Made by a program: the position numbers and the translations under genes
Source: Flavobacteriia bacterium
Lineage (GTDB): Bacteria; Bacteroidota; Bacteroidia; Flavobacteriales_D; Crocinitomicaceae
Reading direction: 5' to 3'
Length of the DNA: 64,000 nucleotides
Assembly: GCA_016183815.1 (NCBI GenBank)
Contig: JACPDW010000018.1
Span: 1-64,000 of the forward strand
Shown here: positions 29,358-38,972 of the stretch, piece after piece
Layout of the letters: the number at the start of each line of letters is the position of its first letter
Position numbering within the stretch: the stretch's first letter is position 1
Notes under the pieces: generated by a model
Told to the model about the DNA's origin: nothing
What the model saw: only the letters and a program-made list of their open reading frames with translations
The model's database searches: none

Positions 29358-30598
29358 TTTAATTTTTTTATAGCTATATTAGTTTGATATAAAGTGATTA
29401 ATCCTAATAATGAAAGTGAAATTACATAACTATAAAGATAATAATCTATAGTAAATTTAAAATTTTTACCAATAAATACTAATGTTAAATAAATCATTAA
29501 TATTATTAATAAGTTAATCGAATTATTTGCTTTGAAGTAAATCGCATCTAAAAAACTTCTAAGTATAATATACAATACATATCCAAAACTTGCAGATAAT
29601 ATAATTTGAGAAAACTTAATTATTGAAATATTGTAATTATCACCAAGCAAAAAAGTTAAAATAAAATCTGTAAAAAAGAAAAAAATGAGATATAAAATCA
29701 GTGTTATTAATAAACTAACAATAAAAAAAGTTCTAAATCTTTTTTTAATTATATTAAAATCTTTATTTATTAAAAATTTAGATATTTCAGGAAGTAATAC
29801 AATACTTAAAGGTGAAAAAAAAGCACCAAATAGATTTAAAAGTGTAATACCATAAGCTATATCTCCAGCAAAAATTAAATTTTTATTTAAATTTAAAATT
29901 ATATAAGTGGGTAATGACAATAATGCCAATAATGCGAAATCACCAATAACTCTTGGTAATCCAAATTTTAATAAAATTTTTGAATCATTAATAAAATCAT
30001 TTTTAACAAATTTAATCTTAAATTTAAATAAAATTATTATTGAAACAATTATACAAGAACTAAACATTAAAATAAAATTTAAAAAAATAATTTCTACGAC
30101 CTTTTCTGTAATAAAAAAAACAAAAAAAGGTATAAATCCAATATTTATCACTTGAATAATATTTGAAAAATATAATTTATGTTTACCTCTTAAAAAACCA
30201 TAAATAATAGAATGAAATCCAAAAGTCATTACTAAAAACCCAATTAGAATAATATGTACTTTATAATCAATGTCCCCATAAAAAAAAAATGAAAAAAAAT
30301 CAATTCCTATCAAAATTGTTAAAAGAATTATAATTGAGGATATACTAATCCAAATGATACCTGTTAAAAAAAAAGTATTTCTTTTTGAATCCATACTAAC
30401 AAATCGAGGAACAGCAACTCCTAAACCTATCATTAGTAAAGGTAAAATCAATGAGTTAGTGCGTCTAAAAATATTATATTCACTAAATCCAATATCTGAT
30501 AATTTTTGATTCGCTATTCTGTAAATTAAGAAAGTTAAAACCATAATTGTAAATTCTGTGCCAAATGTTATAATGTAACTTTTATAATTTTTAAACAT
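29354..30598 (-). CDS. Wzx-like oligosaccharide flippase
   Basis: 414 residues and about twelve membrane helices, of the MATE/MOP flippase type (polysaccharide biosynthesis protein). FGLPRVIGDFALLALLSLPTYIIL and LLPEISKF resemble conserved parts of this group. It would move the lipid-linked repeat unit to the periplasm for polymerisation. As AT-rich as the polymerase gene next to it. The start follows the epimerase gene by nine bases. Confidence 0.8.
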   Translation of the reverse strand: MFKNYKSYIITFGTEFTIMVLTFLIYRIANQKLSDIGFSEYNIFRRTNSLILPLLMIGLGVAVPRFVSMDSKRNTFFLTGIIWISISSIIILLTILIGIDFFSFFFYGDIDYKVHIILIGFLVMTFGFHSIIYGFLRGKHKLYFSNIIQVINIGFIPFFVFFITEKVVEIIFLNFILMFSSCIIVSIIILFKFKIKFVKNDFINDSKILLKFGLPRVIGDFALLALLSLPTYIILNLNKNLIFAGDIAYGITLLNLFGAFFSPLSIVLLPEISKFLINKDFNIIKKRFRTFFIVSLLITLILYLIFFFFTDFILTFLLGDNYNISIIKFSQIILSASFGYVLYIILRSFLDAIYFKANNSINLLIILMIYLTLVFIGKNFKFTIDYYLYSYVISLSLLGLITLYQTNIAIKKLK

Positions 30599-30607
30599 AA
30601 TAATATT

Positions 30608-31588
30608 TTAACTCAGATACTCCTTTATTCCATCTTCAAATAAATACAATGGATTATAATTTAAGGTTTTTTTTATTTTTGAAATATTTGCTAAAGAATG
30701 TTTAATGTCTCCACTTCTTTCTGGACCATATACAAGAGTACATTTTTTGTTATATTTTTGTTTTGATTCAAGAATAGTTCGTATGGTTTCAATGATATAA
30801 TTGATGCTGTAGGATTCCCCACAAGCAACGTTGAATGTCTGACCAAAAGCATCTTTGTTTTCGGAAGATAATGCTAGTAAATTGGCTAACACAGCGTTTT
30901 TTACATAAGTAAAATCTCGACTTTGATTTCCGTCACCATGAACCATGATTTCCTCACCATGTATCATTTTGTCAATAAACTTAGGAATTGCAGCGGCATA
31001 AGCCCCATTAGGGTTTTGTTTTGGACCAAACACATTAAAATACCTAAGACCAATTGTCTCTAAATTGTGCAATCGGAAATATACTTTTGCATATTGCTCA
31101 TTTAATTCCTTGGTAACTGCATAGGGTGAAAGTAAATTGCCTTCGTCGCCCTCAACCTTTGGAGAAGTTAAACAATCTCCATACACAGAGGATGAACTTG
31201 CAAATACAAATCGTTTAATTTTTTTTTCTTTACATGCGTGGAGAATATTTAAAAATCCAGTTGCATTTGCATCGTGTGTATTAAAAGGAAATTCAATCGA
31301 TCTGGGTACAGAACCTAAAGCAGCTTGATGAGAAACTAATTCAATTCCATCTAAAGCAATATAACAATCTTCTACCTTTTTTATATCTCCTTCAATAAAC
31401 TTAAAGTTTTTTTGATTTAAAAATTCAGTTAAATTATTTTTATTACCTGTCTCTAAATTATCTAAGACTGTAACCTTTGCTCCAATTTTTAATAATTCAC
31501 CAACTAAATTTGAACCAATAAAACCAGCTCCACCAGTTATTAAAACAGATTTTCCTTTCAAAGAATTAACCGATGATGGATGAGCCAT
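30608..31588 (-). CDS. UDP-N-acetylglucosamine 4-epimerase, WbpP/TviC type
   Basis: 326 residues, extended short-chain dehydrogenase. TGGAGFIGSNLV binds NAD, ASSSSVYGD carries the catalytic Ser, and SPYAVTKELNEQYA has the Tyr-x-x-x-Lys pair. HQAALGSVPRSIE is typical of the WbpP/TviC group, which interconverts UDP-GlcNAc and UDP-GalNAc or their uronic acids. With the TviB-type dehydrogenase at 10502 this gives a route to UDP-GalNAcA. It starts five bases after the rny stop codon. Confidence 0.88.
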   Translation of the reverse strand: MAHPSSVNSLKGKSVLITGGAGFIGSNLVGELLKIGAKVTVLDNLETGNKNNLTEFLNQKNFKFIEGDIKKVEDCYIALDGIELVSHQAALGSVPRSIEFPFNTHDANATGFLNILHACKEKKIKRFVFASSSSVYGDCLTSPKVEGDEGNLLSPYAVTKELNEQYAKVYFRLHNLETIGLRYFNVFGPKQNPNGAYAAAIPKFIDKMIHGEEIMVHGDGNQSRDFTYVKNAVLANLLALSSENKDAFGQTFNVACGESYSINYIIETIRTILESKQKYNKKCTLVYGPERSGDIKHSLANISKIKKTLNYNPLYLFEDGIKEYLS

Positions 31589-31593
31589 AAATT

Positions 31594-33126
31594 TTATTTT
31601 GCGTAATTAATTGACCTTTTTTCTCTAATAACAGTAACTTTTACTTGACCAGGATAAGTCATTTCGGTTTGTATCCTTTGTGATATGGTAAAAGATAATT
31701 CATCTGCTTTTAAGTCGGTAACTTTTTCACTTTCAACAATTACTCTCAATTCACGACCAGCTTGAATGGCGTACGCGTTAGAAACACCATCGTAAGATAA
31801 TGCAAGATTTTCTAATTCTTTAATTCTTTTGATGTATGATTCTACAATTTCTCTTCTTGCTCCTGGTCTTGCACCTGAAATAGCGTCACATACTTGTACA
31901 ATGGGTGAAATTAAAGTGGACATTTCAATCTCATCATGATGTGCACCGATTGCATTACATACATCTGCTTTTTCACCATATTTTTCAGCTAATTTCATTC
32001 CTAAAATTGCATGAGGTAATTCAGGTTCTTCATCAGGAACTTTACCAATATCATGTAAAAGCCCTGCTCTTTTAGCTATTTTAACGTTTAAACCCAATTC
32101 TGTAGCCATAATCGCACACATATTAGCTACTTCTCTTGAATGTTGTAATAAATTTTGTCCATAAGATGAACGGTATTTCATTCTTCCAACCATACGCATC
32201 AACTCTGGATGTAAACCGTGTATGCCTAAATCTATACAAGTTCGTCTTCCTGTTTCCGCTATTTCTTCGTCGAGTGATTTCCTAGTTTTTGTTACTACTT
32301 CTTCAATACGAGCAGGATGAATTCTACCATCAGTTACCAGTTGATGTAAGCTTAAACGGGCTATTTCTCTTCTAACTGGGTCAAAACAAGAGAGTACAAT
32401 AGCTTCTGGAGTATCATCTACAATAATTTCTACTCCCGTAGCAGCTTCTATAGCTCTAATGTTTCTTCCTTCACGACCTATGATTCTTCCTTTTACTTCA
32501 TCTGATTCAATGTTAAAGACAGTAACTGCATTTTCAATAGCTTGCTCAGTTGCAACTCTTTGAATAGTTTGAATAACTATTTTTCTGGCCTCTTTATTGG
32601 CATTCAATTTGGCTTCTTCTGTAATTTCTTTGATGTGAACCATCGCTTCTGTACGTGCTTCGTCTTTTAACGCTTCCATCATGATTTGTTTAGCTTCATC
32701 AGAAGACATTCCAGAAATTTTTGATAATTCAGCAACTCTTTTTTGTTGAATTTTTTCTAATTCCTGATTTTTAACATCAATTAAACTGAGTTTTTGTTCT
32801 AATTCATGTTGGTATTTTTCAAAATCTTTTTCTTTTCTAGTAACTTCTTCTATTTTTTGAGTTAAACTTTTTTCTCTAGCTCTAAATTTATCTTCATTAG
32901 ATTGTAATCTCCTTTCTCTTTCTTTAACTACTTCTTCGTGTTCTTCTTTTAATTTAAGAAACTTTTCTTTTGCTTGTAAAAGTTTTTCTTTTTTTATATT
33001 TTCAGCTTCCAATTCAGCTTCTTTAATAATTTGTTGTCTTTTACTTTTTTGAAGAGTATTTAAAACAAAGTAGATACTTACAGCACCACTTGCTAAACCT
33101 ATTATAATTCCTATTGTTAATAACAT
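31594..33126 (-). CDS. rny: Ribonuclease Y
   Basis: 510 residues. Membrane-anchored endoribonuclease that initiates mRNA decay. Order: N-terminal membrane helix (about 2-23), a long coiled coil (about 30-190), a KH domain with [15 protein letters not shown] (about 215), an HD domain with LLHDIGK and AHHDEIE, and a C-terminal domain ending near the stop. Length is normal. Upstream, a terminator-like hairpin separates it from zapA by only about 85 bases. Downstream the polysaccharide epimerase follows at five bases. Confidence 0.96.
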   Translation of the reverse strand: MLLTIGIIIGLASGAVSIYFVLNTLQKSKRQQIIKEAELEAENIKKEKLLQAKEKFLKLKEEHEEVVKERERRLQSNEDKFRAREKSLTQKIEEVTRKEKDFEKYQHELEQKLSLIDVKNQELEKIQQKRVAELSKISGMSSDEAKQIMMEALKDEARTEAMVHIKEITEEAKLNANKEARKIVIQTIQRVATEQAIENAVTVFNIESDEVKGRIIGREGRNIRAIEAATGVEIIVDDTPEAIVLSCFDPVRREIARLSLHQLVTDGRIHPARIEEVVTKTRKSLDEEIAETGRRTCIDLGIHGLHPELMRMVGRMKYRSSYGQNLLQHSREVANMCAIMATELGLNVKIAKRAGLLHDIGKVPDEEPELPHAILGMKLAEKYGEKADVCNAIGAHHDEIEMSTLISPIVQVCDAISGARPGARREIVESYIKRIKELENLALSYDGVSNAYAIQAGRELRVIVESEKVTDLKADELSFTISQRIQTEMTYPGQVKVTVIREKRSINYAK

Positions 33127-33137
33127 AATTTTATATT

Positions 33138-33180
33138 TTAAAAAAAAATAAACCCACTTAACACAACTGTCAAAGTGGGG
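33138..33180 (-). terminator. Terminator-like hairpin between zapA and rny
   Basis: On the minus strand CCCACTT pairs with AAGTGGG (33153-33159 with 33173-33179) around a 13-base loop, followed by a T-rich run (33140-33152). It is 12 bases from the rny start codon, leaving no room for a separate promoter in between. It could partially terminate transcription or act as a processing or attenuation site for rny. Confidence 0.6.
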
Positions 33181-33210
33181 AAAATAGACCTAAAGAAAAA
33201 ATAAATTTTT

Positions 33211-33480
33211 TTAATCTAACTCGTTAAGAATTTGTTGCAGATTTGATTCAATTTCACTATAATCTGTAACATCTTGTTTACTCGATTTACTAGCCAACTG
33301 TAAGGCAGTCATTGCTAATAAATCTTGTATATCTTTTACTGCATAATTGTCCTGAAGTAATTGAATTGATTTATTAATATCATCAGCTGCTTTTTGAATT
33401 TTTTCCACTTCATTTTCTTGAACATAAAGTGGATAAGTTCTTCCTGCTACTATTACTTTAAATGATATTTTATCACTCAT
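33211..33480 (-). CDS. zapA: Cell division protein ZapA
   Basis: 89 residues. Bundles FtsZ filaments at the division site. The N-terminal beta-rich head (ISFKVIVAGRTYPLYV) and the following helix with EVEKIQKAADDIN, then QDLLAMTALQLASK, match ZapA. A zapA-rny order is usual in Bacteroidota. The coiled-coil gene upstream ends two bases before this start. Confidence 0.9.
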   Translation of the reverse strand: MSDKISFKVIVAGRTYPLYVQENEVEKIQKAADDINKSIQLLQDNYAVKDIQDLLAMTALQLASKSSKQDVTDYSEIESNLQQILNELD

Positions 33481-33481
33481 T

Positions 33482-33796
33482 TTACTTTTTTAATTTTTCA
33501 ATACAGTATTCAATTTCCCTCACTAATTGGTAAATATCTTCCTCTTTTTTTTCCTTATTATCGGAAGTATTTGCCTGTTGAATTTTTTCTTGAAGATTTT
33601 GCACCTCATTTTGTAATTCATCTCGAAAACTATTACATTCAATTAATTTGTTTTGCAAAGTTTCGACCTCTGTTTTTAAACTATTGATTTCCTCAATATT
33701 TTTTAATCGCTGTGATTCCAATTCTTCATTTTTCAATTTAATTTGTTTAATTTTTAAATGAATTGATGAAATTTGTTCAGCAATTTTTGAATTCAT
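33482..33796 (-). CDS. Coiled-coil protein upstream of zapA
   Basis: 104 residues, nearly all predicted coiled coil (heptad-like runs of Leu/Ile with Glu/Lys/Gln, about residues 8-75), then an acidic linker and a short helix. No signal peptide. It resembles small ZapB-type division proteins only in character; I cannot show homology. Its place two bases before zapA suggests a division-related role. Confidence 0.6.
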   Translation of the reverse strand: MNSKIAEQISSIHLKIKQIKLKNEELESQRLKNIEEINSLKTEVETLQNKLIECNSFRDELQNEVQNLQEKIQQANTSDNKEKKEEDIYQLVREIEYCIEKLKK

Positions 33797-33802
33797 GTGT
33801 AA

Positions 33803-34231
33803 TTAGTTTTTAATCAAAGTTAAATTGTCTGAATATTGTTCGTAATCAATTTTTTCTTCTTGATTAGTAAGACCTCGATTCCTTTTTAAAATACACTCTT
33901 TTCTAGTGAGTTTTACCACAGCCCAATCTCCAGAAATAACATTCATACTATCAATATCGGGTAAAGAAATATAAACTATTGCAGGTTTTTTGTTACTCCC
34001 TACATACCATTCACCAGAAACACCACTTTCGCTAGTTGTAACCACATCACCTCCTTTACCAAAAGATAAAGACACTTCTTTATAGCTATGTGAGATGTCA
34101 TAGCCATTTTCAACAAAGGTTGTAATTTGCCATTTTCCTTTGGTAAGAATACGATTTACTTTTTTTGGTGTGCTGTGTTTAGCACAAGAAACCAAAAATA
34201 ACAACATTAGTAAATATACAATTCGTTTCAT
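33803..34231 (-). CDS. Lipoprotein of unknown function, possibly lipocalin-like
   Basis: 142 residues. Lipobox LFLVSC with the cysteine at residue 16. The mature part begins GKWQITTFVENG and alternates short beta-like segments (VSLSFGKGGDVVTT, GEWYVGSNKKPAIVYISL, WAVVKLTRKECILKR), a pattern like the small lipocalin-type lipoproteins of Bacteroidota. Seven bases separate it from the coiled-coil gene downstream. Function unknown. Confidence 0.65.
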   Translation of the reverse strand: MKRIVYLLMLLFLVSCAKHSTPKKVNRILTKGKWQITTFVENGYDISHSYKEVSLSFGKGGDVVTTSESGVSGEWYVGSNKKPAIVYISLPDIDSMNVISGDWAVVKLTRKECILKRNRGLTNQEEKIDYEQYSDNLTLIKN

Positions 34232-34294
34232 TTTTATTCTTTTTATTGCACAATATTACAAATAAAATTTAAATTAAAAAGGATATGATGAAAA

Positions 34295-34606
34295 TTATGC
34301 TTGTGTTGTTGGAGTGCCAAAATTCATCTGTGGATTACCATGTGGATCAATTTCTGTTATTTTTCCAATATTTTCTTCAAATTTTTGAACGTTTTCCTTT
34401 AAAGCATTCATTAATCTTTTTGCATTTTGTGGAGTCATAATTATACGAGATTTAACTTTTGCTTTAGGTAAACCAGGTAATATCTGAACAAAATCAAAAA
34501 CAAATTCTGCTTGAGAATGTGTAATGATTGCGAGATTTGAGTAATGACCTGATGCAATTTCTTCGCTCAGTTCAATATTGATTGAATTATCATTTTTTTT
34601 CTCCAT
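34295..34606 (-). CDS. DUF3467 protein
   Basis: 103 residues. The motif EIASGHYSNLAIITHSQAEFVFDFVQILPG and RIIMTPQNAKRLMNALKEN define DUF3467, a small cytoplasmic protein commonly found just after rpoC in Bacteroidota. Function unknown. The ATG at 34606 is chosen; an in-frame ATG at 34654 would place the rpoC terminator inside the coding sequence. Confidence 0.88.
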   Translation of the reverse strand: MEKKNDNSINIELSEEIASGHYSNLAIITHSQAEFVFDFVQILPGLPKAKVKSRIIMTPQNAKRLMNALKENVQKFEENIGKITEIDPHGNPQMNFGTPTTQA

Positions 34607-34615
34607 TTTATTAAA

Positions 34616-34650
34616 TTTTAAAAAAGGGTTACTTGAACATAACCCTTTTT
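34616..34650 (-). terminator. Terminator after rpoC
   Basis: A perfect 10-bp stem, AAAAAGGGTT (34621-34630) with AACCCTTTTT (34641-34650), ten-base loop, followed on the minus strand by a T-rich run. It begins eight bases after the rpoC stop codon. The symmetric A/T flanks could work in both directions. Confidence 0.75.
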
Positions 34651-34657
34651 TCATCTA

Positions 34658-37600
34658 TTAATTAGCTTGTAATTCTTCCAATGCTTGTTGTGATGCCACT
34701 ACATGTTTTTGGAATCTACGGATACCTGTACCAGCAGGAATCAAATGACCCACAATAACATTTTCTTTTAACCCTAATAAATGGTCTTCTTTTCCAGAAA
34801 TTGCTGCTTCATTTAATACTTTTGTCGTTTCTTGGAATGATGCAGCGGAGATAAATGATTGTGTTTGCAAAGATGCTCTCGTAATTCCTTGTAACAATGG
34901 GGTAGAGGTAGCTGGAATTGCATCTCTGGCCTCTACAAGTTTTTTATCAGCTCGTTTCAATTGTGAATTCTCATCTCTAAGTTTTCTTGCTGATATTGGT
35001 TGACCTGGTTTAAGATTTGTAGAATCACCTGAATCTTCAACGATTTTCATTCCGTAAATCAAATCATTTTCTTCCATAAAATCAGCTTTATGAATAAACT
35101 GACCTTCTAAGAAACGCGTGTCTCCAGCATCAATAATCTCAACTTTAAGCATCATTTGACGTACTATAACTTCAAAATGTTTATCATTGATTTTTACACC
35201 TTGTAATCGATAAACTTCCTGGATTTCGTTAACAATATATTCTTGTACTTTAGTCGGACCTTGGATATTTAAAATATCAATAGGAGTTATTGCTCCGTCT
35301 GAAAGCGGTTGACCTGCTCTTACAAAGTCGTTTTCTTGTACTAATATATGTTTAGAAAGTGGAACTAAGTATTTTCTTACTTCTCCTGTTTTTGAAGTAA
35401 TTTGAATTTCTCTATTCCCACGTTTTATCTTACCAAACTCTGCAATTCCATCAATTTCAGAAACAACAGCTGGGTTTGATGGGTTTCTTGCTTCGAACAA
35501 CTCAGTTACTCTAGGTAAACCACCTGTAATATCACCTGTTTTTCCTGAAACACGAGGAATTTTTACTATTATTTCACCAGCTTCCACTACATCTCCTTCA
35601 TTTACAGAAATGTGTGCATCTACTGGTAAACTATATTCTCTCAAAACTTCTTTTGTTTTTGAATCGATTACATGTATGGCTGGATTTTTCTTTTTATCTC
35701 TTGATTCAGTAATTACTTTTTCGGTGAATCCTGTTTGTTCATCTACTTCTTCTCTAAAAGTAATCCCTTCGATAATGTTATCAAATACAACTTTTCCTTT
35801 CACTTCAGAAACGATAACTGCATTATATGGATCCCATTTACAAATTACATCACCTTTGTTTATATGAGTGTTGTTTTTTACAAATATTTCAGAACCATAA
35901 GGAATATTTGCAGTCATTAAAGTAATACCTGTGTTTTCGTCACTAATTTTTAATTCAGCAGAACGACCAACAACAATTTCTTTAACTCCATCGTTGGTTT
36001 TATAGAAAATTGTTCTTAACTCTTCGATTTCTAATAATCCATTTGCTTTAGATTTAATGTCTGATTCATCGGCTGTGTTAGAAGCAGTACCACCCACGTG
36101 GAATGTTCTTAATGTCAACTGTGTACCTGGCTCTCCAATTGATTGTGCAGCAATAACTCCCACAGCATCACCTTCTTGTGCTAATCTATGAGTTGACAAG
36201 TTTCTACCATAACATTTAGCACAAACTCCTCTTCTCATTTCACAAGTTAAAACTGAACGAATTTCTACTTCTTCAATATCTGCTTTAGTAATTTCTTCTG
36301 CAACATTTTCATCAATTATATCTCCAGCTTTTACAATTAATTTATTATCATTGTCAGGGTGATAAATATCATGTACAGAAGTTCTACCTAAAATTCGGTC
36401 ATACAAAGGTTCAACAATTTCATCATTTTTCTTTAAAGCTGTTGCAACTAAACCTCTTAATGTACCACAATCAGGTTGATTTATAATCACATCTTGAGAT
36501 ACGTCAACCAAACGTCGTGTCAAATAACCAGCATCAGCTGTTTTAAGTGCTGTATCCGCTAAACCTTTTCTCGCACCATGGGTAGAAATAAAGTATTCCA
36601 AAATTGAAAGCCCTTCTTTAAAGTTTGATAAAATAGGATTTTCAATAATCTCTTGAGCAGAAGCACCTGATTTTTGTGGTTTAGCCATCAAGCCTCTCAT
36701 TCCAGACAACTGACGGATTTGTTCTTTTGAACCACGAGCACCAGAATCAAACATCATATAAATTGAGTTAAATCCTTGTTTGTCGTTTTTCAATTGTTCC
36801 ATTAAAGTGTGAGTCAATCTTGAGTTTGTATGTGTCCAGATATCAATGATTTGGTTATAACGCTCATTATTAGTAATAAGTCCCATGTTATAATTCATCA
36901 TCACCTCTTTTACTTCGTTTTCTGCTTTTAAAACAAGGGTTTCTTTCTCTTTTGGTATAATAATATCATCCAAATTAAAAGATAAACCTCCTTTAAAAGC
37001 CATCATATAACCCAATTCTTTGATGTCATCTAGGAATTGAGCGGTTCTTGAAGTACCAGCAATTTTTAATACATTACCAATAATATCTCGAAGTGCTTTT
37101 TTTGTCAAAACATCATTAATATATCCAACTTCTCTAGGCACTTTCTCATTAAACATTACCCTTCCACAAGTTGTTTCAATCATTTTAAGGACAACTTCAT
37201 TATTTTCATCTAAATCGTAAGTTTTTACCTTAATTTGAGCATGTAAATCTAATTTACCTTCATTATAAGCAATAATTACTTCTTCAGGAGAATAAAAAAT
37301 AAAATTTTCACCCCTAACTTTAACGGATTCAGTTGACATTTTACCTTTTGTGATATAGTACAAACCTAAAACCATGTCTTGTGAAGGAACGGCAATTGGT
37401 GCACCATTTGCAGGATTCAAAATATTATGTGAAGCCAACATTAACAATTGAGCTTCCAATATAGCTGCATTTCCCAAAGGTAAATGTACTGCCATTTGGT
37501 CACCATCAAAATCCGCGTTGAATGCTGTAGTAACCAATGGGTGAAGTCTAATAGCTTTACCCTCAATTAATTTTGGTTGAAATGCTTGAATACCTAGTCG

Positions 37601-38944
37601 GTGCAGGGTAGGAGCACGGTTTAATAAAACAGGATGACCTTTTAATACACTTTCTAAAATATCCCAAACAACAGGTTCTTTTCTGTCCACTATTTTTTTG
37701 GCAGACTTAACTGTTTTCACAATACCCCTTTCAATCATCTTTCTTATAATGAAAGGTTTGTAAAGTTCAGCAGCCATATCTTTAGGTAAACCACATTCAT
37801 GAAGTTTTAAATCTGGTCCTACAACAATTACCGAACGTGCAGAATAGTCAACCCTTTTACCAAGTAAATTTTGTCTAAATCGACCTTGTTTTCCTTTTAA
37901 TGAATCGGATAAAGATTTTAATGGACGATTAGCATCGGTTTTAACGGCACTTGATTTTCTTGAATTATCAAACAATGAATCTACAGATTCTTGTAACATA
38001 CGTTTTTCATTTCGTAAGATAACTTCTGGTGCTTTAATTTCAATTAATCTTTTAAGACGATTATTACGAATAATAACCCTTCTGTATAAATCGTTTAAGT
38101 CAGATGTTGCAAATCGACCTCCATCAAGTGGAACTAATGGACGTAATTCTGGTGGAATAACAGGTATAACACGCATTATCATCCACTCAGGTTTGTTTAT
38201 AATTCTTTTTTGAGAACCTCTAAATGCTTCCACAACTTGTAAGCGTTTTAAGGCCTCATTTTTTCTTTGAACAGAAGTTTCAGTATTTGCTTTGTGTCTT
38301 AAATCGTAAGATAATTCGTCTAATTTAATCCTTGAAAGTAAATCATACAATGCTTCAGCACCCATTTTTGCAATAAACTTATTTGGATCGGTATCTTCTA
38401 AATACTGATTCTCTTTTGGAAGAGCGTCAATAATTTGAATAAATTCTTCTTCCAATAAAAAGTCCATTGGTTTTAATTCATTTCCATCTACGTTATTTGC
38501 AATACCTGGTTGAATTACCACATATCGTTCATAATAAATCACTTGATCTAACTTTTTGGTAGGTAAACCAAGTAAATAACCAATTTTATTAGGTAATGAG
38601 CGAAAATACCAAATATGAGCAACAGGTACTACCAAAGCAATATGGCCCATTCTTTCTCGTCTAACTTTTTTTTCAGTTACTTCTACACCACAACGGTCAC
38701 AAACTATACCTTTATATCTGATTCTTTTGTATTTACCACAATGACATTCAAAGTCTTTAACAGGACCAAAAATTCTTTCACAAAATAAACCATCTCTTTC
38801 AGGTTTATAAGTTCTGTAATTAATGGTTTCTGGTTTCAAAACCTCACCACTTGAATTATCTAAAATAACCTCTGGTGAAGCTAATGATATTGTAATTTTA
38901 TCAAAACTACTTTGTTTTTTAGGTGTTTCTTTTCTATAAGACAT
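34658..38944 (-). CDS. rpoC: DNA-directed RNA polymerase subunit beta'
   Basis: 1428 residues. Catalytic subunit of RNA polymerase. The N-terminal zinc-binding motif is [20 protein letters not shown] (about 68-87), the active-site Mg loop is [12 protein letters not shown], and the second zinc site is [13 protein letters not shown]. Bridge-helix and trigger-loop regions ([32 protein letters not shown]) are intact. The length is usual for Bacteroidota. It starts 28 bases after rpoB on the same strand. Confidence 0.98.
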   Translation of the reverse strand: MSYRKETPKKQSSFDKITISLASPEVILDNSSGEVLKPETINYRTYKPERDGLFCERIFGPVKDFECHCGKYKRIRYKGIVCDRCGVEVTEKKVRRERMGHIALVVPVAHIWYFRSLPNKIGYLLGLPTKKLDQVIYYERYVVIQPGIANNVDGNELKPMDFLLEEEFIQIIDALPKENQYLEDTDPNKFIAKMGAEALYDLLSRIKLDELSYDLRHKANTETSVQRKNEALKRLQVVEAFRGSQKRIINKPEWMIMRVIPVIPPELRPLVPLDGGRFATSDLNDLYRRVIIRNNRLKRLIEIKAPEVILRNEKRMLQESVDSLFDNSRKSSAVKTDANRPLKSLSDSLKGKQGRFRQNLLGKRVDYSARSVIVVGPDLKLHECGLPKDMAAELYKPFIIRKMIERGIVKTVKSAKKIVDRKEPVVWDILESVLKGHPVLLNRAPTLHRLGIQAFQPKLIEGKAIRLHPLVTTAFNADFDGDQMAVHLPLGNAAILEAQLLMLASHNILNPANGAPIAVPSQDMVLGLYYITKGKMSTESVKVRGENFIFYSPEEVIIAYNEGKLDLHAQIKVKTYDLDENNEVVLKMIETTCGRVMFNEKVPREVGYINDVLTKKALRDIIGNVLKIAGTSRTAQFLDDIKELGYMMAFKGGLSFNLDDIIIPKEKETLVLKAENEVKEVMMNYNMGLITNNERYNQIIDIWTHTNSRLTHTLMEQLKNDKQGFNSIYMMFDSGARGSKEQIRQLSGMRGLMAKPQKSGASAQEIIENPILSNFKEGLSILEYFISTHGARKGLADTALKTADAGYLTRRLVDVSQDVIINQPDCGTLRGLVATALKKNDEIVEPLYDRILGRTSVHDIYHPDNDNKLIVKAGDIIDENVAEEITKADIEEVEIRSVLTCEMRRGVCAKCYGRNLSTHRLAQEGDAVGVIAAQSIGEPGTQLTLRTFHVGGTASNTADESDIKSKANGLLEIEELRTIFYKTNDGVKEIVVGRSAELKISDENTGITLMTANIPYGSEIFVKNNTHINKGDVICKWDPYNAVIVSEVKGKVVFDNIIEGITFREEVDEQTGFTEKVITESRDKKKNPAIHVIDSKTKEVLREYSLPVDAHISVNEGDVVEAGEIIVKIPRVSGKTGDITGGLPRVTELFEARNPSNPAVVSEIDGIAEFGKIKRGNREIQITSKTGEVRKYLVPLSKHILVQENDFVRAGQPLSDGAITPIDILNIQGPTKVQEYIVNEIQEVYRLQGVKINDKHFEVIVRQMMLKVEIIDAGDTRFLEGQFIHKADFMEENDLIYGMKIVEDSGDSTNLKPGQPISARKLRDENSQLKRADKKLVEARDAIPATSTPLLQGITRASLQTQSFISAASFQETTKVLNEAAISGKEDHLLGLKENVIVGHLIPAGTGIRRFQKHVVASQQALEELQAN

Positions 38945-38972
38945 TTTTCTTATTTTTTAATTCAACCATTTA

